Source of the DNA: Planctomycetes bacterium UBA7888 | Lineage (GTDB): Bacteria; Planctomycetota; UBA1135 | Reading direction: 5' to 3' | DNA length: 6,320 nt | Assembly (NCBI GenBank): GCA_002500505.1 | Contig: DLRM01000036.1 | Location: forward strand, 1 to 6,320 | Shown here: piece after piece, positions 1 through 5,607 of the stretch | How the letters are laid out: the number at the start of each line of letters is the position of its first letter | Numbering within the stretch: the stretch's first letter is position 1 | Position numbers and translations under genes: made by a program | The notes under the pieces: model-generated | The model's database searches: none | What the model saw: the letters and a program-made list of their open reading frames with translations, nothing else | Told to the model about the DNA's origin: nothing

Positions 1-504
1 CGGTCGCTGGCGATTCAGGAAAAAGCTCATGGTCCCGAGCACCCGCATGTGGCCAGCTCCCTCAGCAACCTCGCCGTGCTTCTTGAAACCATGGGCTCCT
101 ATACGGAGGCCCGCCCTTTGCTTGAGCGGTCACTACTGATTCGAGAAAAAGTCTTCGGTCTCGAGCACCCGGATGTGGCTATTTCCCTTAGCAACCTCGC
201 CTTGCTTCTTGTCGACATAGGCTCCCATGCGGAAGCTCGCCCTTTGCTTGAGCGGGCGCTCCGGATTCGAGAAAAGATCTTGGGTCCTGAGCACCCGGAT
301 GTGGCTCTTTCTCTCAACAACCTCGGCGGGCTTCTTCGGGTCCAAGGCTCCTATGCGGAAGCCGCCCCTCTGTATGAGCGGTCGCTGGCGATTTTTGAAA
401 AATCACTAGGCTCCGAGCACCCGAAGATGGCCCTTGTCCTCAACAATCTCGCTGTGCTTTTTAAAGACATAGGCTCCTATTCGGAAGCACGACCTTTCTA
501 TGAG
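1..504 (+). repeat. Four in-frame tandem 126-bp units encoding TPRs
   Basis: Units run 1-126, 127-252, 253-378 and 379-504, all exactly 126 bp, each starting at a CGG Arg codon. They stay similar at the DNA level: CGGTCGCTGGCGATT opens both unit 1 and unit 4, and GAGCACCCG recurs at the same offset in all four. Unit 1 is cut by the window edge only in the sense that earlier copies may lie to the left. The exact period and retained nucleotide identity suggest expansion by recent duplication within the gene. Confidence 0.9.
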
Positions 505-660
505 CGTGGACTCAGTACAACCCTTCAGCACCTATCGAGGAACCTGGGGGCAATGACCGAAGCGGAGCGCTTTCGATATTTGGATATCCAGACTAGCCCC
601 GAGCTCCTTCTCCTTAACCTTGTGGCGATACAGGGGAGTGGGCCGAAGAAGGTAGATTGA
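1..660 (+). CDS. TPR-repeat protein, 3' part (5' end outside window); CHAT-type linker without CHAT domain
   Basis: The reading frame is open from base 1 to the TGA at 658-660, giving 219 visible residues; the true start lies to the left. Residues 1-168 are four consecutive 42-residue tetratricopeptide units of the kinesin-light-chain-like type (TPR_10/TPR_12), each with the pattern R-S/A-L-x-I-x-E-K, G-x-EHP, L-x-NLA, GSY-x-EA-x-P. Such repeats form helical solenoids that bind partner proteins. A fifth unit begins (RGLS) and passes into a segment (residues ~169-219, containing MTEAERFRYLD and PELLLLNLVA) resembling the helical linker that joins TPRs to a CHAT caspase-like protease domain in many bacterial proteins. 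Translation stops there, so no CHAT domain follows. The GTG at 49 is in frame but lies within repeat 1 and is not a credible start. No signal peptide can be judged. The TPR call is secure; the function and partner are unknown. Confidence 0.9.
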   Translation, partial: RSLAIQEKAHGPEHPHVASSLSNLAVLLETMGSYTEARPLLERSLLIREKVFGLEHPDVAISLSNLALLLVDIGSHAEARPLLERALRIREKILGPEHPDVALSLNNLGGLLRVQGSYAEAAPLYERSLAIFEKSLGSEHPKMALVLNNLAVLFKDIGSYSEARPFYERGLSTTLQHLSRNLGAMTEAERFRYLDIQTSPELLLLNLVAIQGSGPKKVD

Positions 661-731
661 TTTGCCTCCAAAACTGAAAGCCTCCCCGAGTTCCTACATA
701 TAGGTAGCGACCTTTAGTCTAAAATGAGGAG

Positions 732-2594
732 ATGCTGTTCGCGCCACTTCTTTTTCTCCCACCTTTGCTGTGTTCGCATGGAGGCCCTGATCCTCTCATG
801 TCCTGGCGTTTCAGTTCTGCTGACTTACACGGTAGTAAGTTATCTGCCCGGCTTGGCCCTGATCCGCGCGTAAGTGGTGTGCCGCTCGCATCTCCTGGCC
901 CAGGAGGTGGGGCATTGATGTTTGACGGCATTGATGACCGGATGATTGTGGCGGAAGACATTAGTGAACTAGGTGATTTTCTGCCGAAGAAACATTTCAC
1001 GATTTCAGCCTGGTTATCGGTAAATACCCCTCAGAGTTATGGTGGAGTGTTTTCGGCTATACAAGACAATGGCGATTCAGAGCAAGGCATCGTTTTGGGG
1101 TATGACACGAAGAGTTTTTATATTGGATTGGCTACGGAAGGCGCTGATGATGGCGATGGCATGCTTACTTATTTGCGCGGAACCACTTCTTATGAAATGG
1201 GTCGTATGTATCATGTCACCGCAACTTACGATGGAAAGGTTCTCTGTCTTTATATAAACGGAAAACTAGAGAGTAGTACCCTGGCTCAAAGTGGCGACAT
1301 CCTCTATCCGGATTCTGCCCCAGTAGTTCTTGGTGCCTACAAGGATGATAATGAAGATATCTTGCACCATGGTCGCATTCGAGAGCTATCCGTCTACGCT
1401 CAGGCAGCTTCGGCCGAATGGGTTATGGATGACTTCGGGCACAATTCAGATTTGGCTCTAGCGTCACCACATATTCCGCTTGACCCCAACTTCACATTCA
1501 AAGTCAAACCTTTTCTGCAATACGGGACGCAGCACTCGATGGTGATTACCTGGGAAACATCACGTCCGTCAACGACCACGGTGTACTGGGGTGACCATGT
1601 AGTAGGCGAGGACGATGACCTTAGTTTGCCACATAAAATAAAGGGAGCCAATGATGCGATCATTCACGCTATGAGCCTCGAAGGTCTTAGCCCAGGGGTT
1701 GGATATTTTTACCAAGTCGAATCTGTCGACACTGAAGGGCAGATATTGACCAGTCCTATATTGACCTTTCAGTCTGCGGTTGAAGAGGATATCCCATTCG
1801 CATTTGCGGTAATTAGTGACACACAAGACAACCCTAGCGTTTCGGGCCAAATCGCCAATATGGCATGGGAAATGCGCCCACATTTTGTTTTGCATCCGGG
1901 TGACCTTGTAGGCACAGGAACTAATGTCGGTGATTGGCGCGACGAGTTTTTCCCAAGTATGGATTTGCTCTTGTCAAGAGTCCCGATTTATCCGGTACTT
2001 GGAAACCATGAGCAAGATGCTCGGCATTACTACGATTACATGCAGCTGCCGGACCCAGAATATTATTATGATTTTAAATATGGGAATGCACACTTTTTCA
2101 TGCTAGACACCAATCGAAAGGTGCATCCTGGCAGCGAGCAATTTGTCTGGTTAGAAAAGGAGCTTAAGAGGTCTAAGGCGAAATGGAAAATCGTCTGTCA
2201 TCATCATCCGGCATTTAGTTCCGATGAAAACGATTACGGCGATATGTGGAAAGGGCCTTCAAGCCACGGCGATTTACGTGTGCGAGAATTGACGACTCTT
2301 TATGACAAATACAATGTCGATTTGGTCTGGAATGGACATATTCATTCTTATGAGCGTACTTGGCCATTGAACAAAGGAAGGGTGGTCGAAGAAAAAGGCA
2401 CAACCTACATGATTACAGGCGGTGGTGGTGGTGGACTTGAGACTCCTGGCCCTGTTCGCCCTTGGTTTCAAAACAACGTCCGCCGTGGGCATCACTGGTG
2501 CTATGTCGCAGTCAATGGCGGCACCCTTGAGATAAAGGCGTTTGACTTAGAGGGCCGAATGTTTGACGTGGCGAAATTGAAAAAACAGCGCTGA
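732..2594 (+). CDS. Exported LamG / purple acid phosphatase-like metallophosphoesterase
   Basis: 620 residues. A hydrophobic N-terminus (MLFAPLLFLPPLLCSHGG) suggests export, though it has no Lys/Arg and no proper lipobox. Residues ~22-232 form a concanavalin A/LamG-like domain (ALMFDGIDDR at 61-70, FTISAW at 89-94, YHVTATYDG at 160-168, LYINGK at 173-178). Residues ~255-349 are the Fn3-like N-domain of purple acid phosphatases (MVITWET, GLSPGVGYFYQV). Residues ~356-545 are a calcineurin-like phosphoesterase domain: D363 in SDTQ, GD at 390-391, GNHE at 424-427, the HHH cluster at 490-492 and GHIH at 535-538. Residues ~556-615 match the PAP C-terminal segment (TYMITGGGGGG). The probable role is hydrolysis of phosphate esters outside the cytoplasm with a two-metal centre; the LamG domain may bind glycans or surfaces. 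PAP's usual Tyr (GDxxY) is Gly here. The TAA at 720-722 limits any upstream extension. A GAGGAG abuts the ATG with no spacer, too close for normal Shine-Dalgarno use; M23 (base 798) is an alternative start but would lose the hydrophobic leader. Specific substrate unknown. Confidence 0.9.
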   Translation: MLFAPLLFLPPLLCSHGGPDPLMSWRFSSADLHGSKLSARLGPDPRVSGVPLASPGPGGGALMFDGIDDRMIVAEDISELGDFLPKKHFTISAWLSVNTPQSYGGVFSAIQDNGDSEQGIVLGYDTKSFYIGLATEGADDGDGMLTYLRGTTSYEMGRMYHVTATYDGKVLCLYINGKLESSTLAQSGDILYPDSAPVVLGAYKDDNEDILHHGRIRELSVYAQAASAEWVMDDFGHNSDLALASPHIPLDPNFTFKVKPFLQYGTQHSMVITWETSRPSTTTVYWGDHVVGEDDDLSLPHKIKGANDAIIHAMSLEGLSPGVGYFYQVESVDTEGQILTSPILTFQSAVEEDIPFAFAVISDTQDNPSVSGQIANMAWEMRPHFVLHPGDLVGTGTNVGDWRDEFFPSMDLLLSRVPIYPVLGNHEQDARHYYDYMQLPDPEYYYDFKYGNAHFFMLDTNRKVHPGSEQFVWLEKELKRSKAKWKIVCHHHPAFSSDENDYGDMWKGPSSHGDLRVRELTTLYDKYNVDLVWNGHIHSYERTWPLNKGRVVEEKGTTYMITGGGGGGLETPGPVRPWFQNNVRRGHHWCYVAVNGGTLEIKAFDLEGRMFDVAKLKKQR

Positions 2595-2657
2595 GAATCA
2601 CGAACACATTCTTTACACATCTTCGATTTAGCTTGTCTCATCCGTGCCCCAGGTTTC

Positions 2658-4991
2658 TTATTGAATTTCTCGCATTGTGCTGTCAAGACAGTGCAGTAGG
2701 AATTTCGCGTCGTTTTTTTGAAAAACTAATGGTGGTTTTATTTTTATTACATCATGTAATGGGCCATCAACGGAAAGAAGAACGCCACGTTTTCGCATTG
2801 CTTCTACAATTCCTGAGGCTAATGCCGGATTCGGCTCTTTCTCGCGGCTTTCTATTACGCAAACCAGTCCAAGGTATAGCCCTAGTCCGCGTGCATCGCC
2901 AAACGAAGGGTTTTTCCTTTGTAGTTCACGCAGGCCACTAAGGAGAAATTCTCCAACTTCTTTAGCGTTTTCTTGAAGCGATTCTTCTTCAATTACATCG
3001 AGTACCGCATTACCTATTTTGCATGAAAGGGGGTTTCCTCCAAACGTGTTGAAGTATTCCATCCCATTATCAAATGACGAGGCGATTTCTGGGGTTGTAA
3101 TAACAGCGCCAAGAGGGTGACCATTGCCAATTGGTTTCCCCATTGTGACGATGTCTGGGATTACGCACTGTGTTTCAAAAGCCCAGAAATGGCTTCCTGC
3201 GCGTCCAAATCCAACTTGAACCTCATCGGCAATGGTTACCGCACCGGCTTTTTTTGCGTAGCGAAAGGATTCCATCAGGTAATTCTTTGGAAAGATTACT
3301 TGTCCTCCACACCCAGAAATTGATTCTGCTAGAAAAGCTGCTGGCTTATGCCCAAGCTGATGTATGTCATCAAAGCATCTCTTGACATCTTCAGCATAAA
3401 GTGGTCCTGAGTTTGGGTTGTCATACCCGAATTCCCCTCGATAGCAGTCCGGCAATGTAGCAACTTGAATATGGTCTTTTTTCCCTGCTCCTCCGTCACC
3501 GTTGAACTTGTAAGGAGATAAATCGACGAGTCCTCCAGTATTGCCGTGATAGGCAGAATCTATGACGACTACATCGTTTCCTCCAGTATGAGCTTTCGCT
3601 AATCTTAAGGCCAATTCATTTGCTTCACTTCCAGAGTTGACAAGGTAGACAACAGAGAGGGGGTCTGGGTAAGTGTTTGCAAGTCTTTCCGCAAAAATCA
3701 ATCGATCCTCATTAAGATACCGACTGTTTGTGTTTAGCGTTTTGATTTGAGCAATGGCGGCCTCCGTTACTTTTGGATGACAGTGTCCGACATGCGGAAC
3801 ATTATTTACAGCATCTAGGTATCCCTGCCCTTTGTCGTCGAATAAAAATCGCCCTGCTCCGCGTGTGATTATCAATGGGGATTGATAGGAGGTGGACATG
3901 TTGGGGCCCAGGATTTTTTCCCTTCTTTTTTGTAAGGATTTGACTTCGGGCCTGATGTCATGAGAATGCGGTGCAGGGAGGTTGCAAGCTTCATGCAGTC
4001 GTTCTAGGACGGACGCGTTTGAGATTCTCAGTAAGCGGTCAAGTAATTTGATCGCTGGTTTTGCTGATGTGGACAAGTAATGATTTTCAGGATCACATTT
4101 TTGTTGTGGTCCGGACATTGAAAAACTGACGCATAGCCGTAGCCTGGCTAATTCCCATAGTGCAGGAATTTCTGATTCGAGTATTGGGTTCACGTTGTTG
4201 TAGCCTCGAACGATTTCCGCTGCAACGGCGACTGGGTCATCTTCGTCCAGCATGGCATAGGCACACGCGATAGCGATTTCGCCAATAACCCATCCTTCGC
4301 TTGTATCTCCTACGTCGATTAAACCTGTGACCGGACTGTTTTTTCTTGACGCTTGGACAATCCAGTTGTGGTCATTTGCGTCGCCATGGATAGGGCCGAT
4401 GGACAATTTGTCTCGCAAGTTGTCTAGGACAACGCTGACTCCGCCTAGAGTCTCGTGAATTATTCTTTTACTTGCCGGATTGGGCAATTGATTGAAATAT
4501 TTTTGGCAAACAGCCTCACCTTTTCGGAGATCCCATTCGAAATTGCGTTGTAATGCGGGGTGCTTGAATTCTCGCATTGATAGTTGCACTCTTCCAAGAA
4601 TCTCTCCGATTTGAAGCATCCATGAAAGAGGTTTCTTTGGATAATTGACAAGAGGTTCACCTTCAAGCCAGGTTGTTGCCCACACTAAGTGCCGGCGACC
4701 GTCTTCTGCGATGACATCCTCCCACGGATTCCCCTTAAGTGAAGGCAATATGCCTGGAACGGGGAGACCGCATTTTTTTAAGTGGCGGAGTGTTTTTCCC
4801 CAAAGGTCGATGAGCTCCTCCGAAATCCCATAGCGAGCGATTTTTAAGACGAAGCGTTCTCCTCCCTTTTTGGCAATGAAGTTGCGGTCAAGCTCACCAT
4901 TTAGTTCTTCGGCTTCTTTGTCTAGTCCAAAGATTTCGGAGGCAATTGTTGAGGCTCGGTCCTCAGAAATCTCTGCGCGCATGGGGTTCAT
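2658..4991 (-). CDS. Bifunctional APH-fold kinase / class-III PLP ammonio-phospholyase (hydroxylysine or ethanolamine-phosphate type)
   Basis: 777 residues from the ATG at 4991; an in-frame GTG at 5021 would add ten residues (787; numbering here uses that longer form). Neither start has a Shine-Dalgarno, and the domain begins after the ATG, so I prefer the ATG; the ATG at 4982 also fits. Residues ~20-345 are an APH/choline-kinase fold: K60 in FVLKIA, catalytic loop HGDANDHN (212-219), metal-binding IDVGD (235-239). HGDxNDHN is typical of hydroxylysine kinase (HYKK) relatives. Residues ~375-787 are a fold-type I class-III PLP enzyme: NNVPHVGHCHP (406-416), NSGSEAN (462-468), YHG (491-493), DEVQVGFGR (599-607), PLP lysine K629 in MGKPIGNGHP, EYFNTFGGNP (655-664), IKIKPP (759-764). 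These match human ETNPPL and PHYKPL more closely than ordinary omega-aminotransferases. Those enzymes split phosphoethanolamine or 5-phosphohydroxylysine into aldehyde, ammonia and phosphate. I infer one chain doing phosphorylation then elimination in the cytosol. Substrate not decided by sequence. It converges on the phosphoesterase gene with a 63-bp gap. Confidence 0.93.
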   Translation of the reverse strand: MNPMRAEISEDRASTIASEIFGLDKEAEELNGELDRNFIAKKGGERFVLKIARYGISEELIDLWGKTLRHLKKCGLPVPGILPSLKGNPWEDVIAEDGRRHLVWATTWLEGEPLVNYPKKPLSWMLQIGEILGRVQLSMREFKHPALQRNFEWDLRKGEAVCQKYFNQLPNPASKRIIHETLGGVSVVLDNLRDKLSIGPIHGDANDHNWIVQASRKNSPVTGLIDVGDTSEGWVIGEIAIACAYAMLDEDDPVAVAAEIVRGYNNVNPILESEIPALWELARLRLCVSFSMSGPQQKCDPENHYLSTSAKPAIKLLDRLLRISNASVLERLHEACNLPAPHSHDIRPEVKSLQKRREKILGPNMSTSYQSPLIITRGAGRFLFDDKGQGYLDAVNNVPHVGHCHPKVTEAAIAQIKTLNTNSRYLNEDRLIFAERLANTYPDPLSVVYLVNSGSEANELALRLAKAHTGGNDVVVIDSAYHGNTGGLVDLSPYKFNGDGGAGKKDHIQVATLPDCYRGEFGYDNPNSGPLYAEDVKRCFDDIHQLGHKPAAFLAESISGCGGQVIFPKNYLMESFRYAKKAGAVTIADEVQVGFGRAGSHFWAFETQCVIPDIVTMGKPIGNGHPLGAVITTPEIASSFDNGMEYFNTFGGNPLSCKIGNAVLDVIEEESLQENAKEVGEFLLSGLRELQRKNPSFGDARGLGLYLGLVCVIESREKEPNPALASGIVEAMRKRGVLLSVDGPLHDVIKIKPPLVFQKNDAKFLLHCLDSTMREIQ

Positions 4992-5150
4992 TGCTTGGAT
5001 TGTACGAGCTCTTAAATACACCGGTTATGAAAAGAGAAAATGTTGTACGCTTTGATTCAGGACTGCGTTTTTGTTTTGTGTCAGAATCGCTCCCTAAACC
5101 CATCATAAGGCAGGCAGGAAAAAGTGGGGAGGGGAGAAGTATTTTCCATT

Positions 5151-5180
5151 GAAACTAACCGATTCGAAATTCATTGTTTC
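5151..5180. promoter_or_regulatory. Candidate regulator site: interrupted dyad just upstream of the -35 box
   Basis: GAAAC (5151-5155) and GTTTC (5176-5180) flank the palindrome TTCGAA (5163-5168), and all share the same centre of symmetry between 5165 and 5166. The intervening positions mostly do not pair. The element ends 3 bp before the -35 box, a position suited to an activator or an auxiliary repressor site. Found by eye only. Confidence 0.22.
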
Positions 5181-5183
5181 CGC

Positions 5184-5212
5184 TTGTGCGTTTGATTTAA
5201 ACCTGCGATAAT
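5184..5212 (+). promoter_or_regulatory. Sigma70-type extended -10 promoter, probably giving a leaderless transcript
   Basis: TTGTGC (5184-5189) and GATAAT (5207-5212) are separated by 17 bp, and TGC at 5204-5206 supplies an extended -10 TGn element. The usual 6-7 nt from the -10 box puts transcription start at about 5218-5219, on the ATG of the small secreted protein gene. No Shine-Dalgarno precedes that ATG, which agrees with a leaderless mRNA. It would drive both the 5219 and 5608 genes. Prediction from consensus only. Confidence 0.55.
5190..5202. promoter_or_regulatory. Candidate operator: AT-rich dyad inside the promoter spacer
   Basis: GTTTGATTTAAAC has GTTT/AAAC arms around a 5-bp centre and lies entirely between the -35 and -10 boxes, where a bound repressor would block polymerase. 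Fur/Zur-family sites are often AT-rich dyads, and the downstream genes look metal-related, so a metal-responsive repressor is a reasonable guess. The dyad is short and could be chance; it does not match a Zur consensus I can recite. Confidence 0.25.
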
Positions 5213-5218
5213 TCGGCC

Positions 5219-5545
5219 ATGCATAAGAAGATCGTCGCCATCGTCTTGATTGCCGCCTTTTTGGCGCAGTCGGCGCATGCGGGTGTTCATTTGCTTGAGC
5301 CTGTCCCGCCGCAGCATGATTGTGGGCAGCATGGCGCCGGTGATTTTGGTGCAGCCGACGAGGTGGATCATCCCACTTGCCTAATCTGCCAAAATATCGC
5401 AGGCAAATTTGGGTTTCTGCCCTTGCCGGTCAATTCTATCGGTCATTCTCCGACCGCTCTGCGCGCCATCAAGCAACAGGTGTGCAATTCTTGTATTGAA
5501 GGGCTCGGCGTCTGCTTTGTGCGTGGACCTCCTGTTTGGGTTTGA
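5219..5545 (+). CDS. Small secreted Cys/His protein with two CxxC motifs (DUF2946-like, tentative)
   Basis: 108 residues. A textbook Sec signal peptide, MHKK followed by a hydrophobic stretch to AHA, predicts cleavage after A21. This leader fixes the ATG as the start even though no Shine-Dalgarno is present. The mature ~87 residues contain CLIC (C54, C57), CNSC (C89, C92), further Cys at 35 and 99, and His at 24, 33, 38, 51 and 76, concentrated before the first CxxC. The protein ends with RGPPVWV. Small periplasmic proteins with an early CxxC and a terminal R-x-PP, often called DUF2946, are found near metal-uptake outer-membrane genes; the resemblance is by pattern, not alignment. Possible roles are periplasmic metal binding or a zinc-ribbon-like structural fold; disulfides are the alternative use of the paired Cys. 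It is 62 bp upstream of the outer-membrane protein gene with no terminator between, so the two are probably co-transcribed. Confidence 0.82.
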   Translation: MHKKIVAIVLIAAFLAQSAHAGVHLLEPVPPQHDCGQHGAGDFGAADEVDHPTCLICQNIAGKFGFLPLPVNSIGHSPTALRAIKQQVCNSCIEGLGVCFVRGPPVWV

Positions 5546-5595
5546 TTGATTTTCCTGCTGCTTACGAGGCGGCATATCCTTCAAACACTTAACAC

Positions 5596-5600
5596 GGAGA
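5596..5600 (+). promoter_or_regulatory. Shine-Dalgarno for the outer-membrane protein gene
   Basis: GGAGA lies 7 bp before the ATG at 5608. It is the only well-spaced Shine-Dalgarno among the starts in this window, and it settles the start of a gene whose N-terminus then forms a proper signal peptide. Confidence 0.7.
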
Positions 5601-5607
5601 TACTTCC

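Noticed and set aside
661..731. Promoter or terminator between the TPR gene and the phosphoesterase gene
   Set aside because: CTAAAAT near 719-725 is weakly -10-like but has no convincing -35 partner, and CCTACATATAGG is too short a dyad to be a terminator.
1569..1895. Open frame of 108 codons on the - strand
   Set aside because: Antisense to the phosphoesterase Fn3-like and catalytic domains, with no plausible start context or domain.
2746..2760. Perfect dyad ATTACAT-C-ATGTAAT
   Set aside because: It lies within codons of the conserved DVIKIKPP region of the phospholyase domain and is far from any start; most likely chance in an AT-rich stretch.
2633..2941. Open frame of 102 codons on the + strand
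   Set aside because: It runs opposite the well-supported 3' end of the kinase-phospholyase gene and shows no recognisable domain; a shadow frame.
4992..5110. Promoter for the kinase-phospholyase gene on the - strand
   Set aside because: A CTGACA-like -35 box exists, but no acceptable -10 box lies at the right spacing; TACAAT near the ATG has no -35. I could not choose one.
5546..5607. Terminator separating the small Cys/His gene from the outer-membrane protein gene
   Set aside because: No stable hairpin followed by T residues is present, so co-transcription is the simpler reading.
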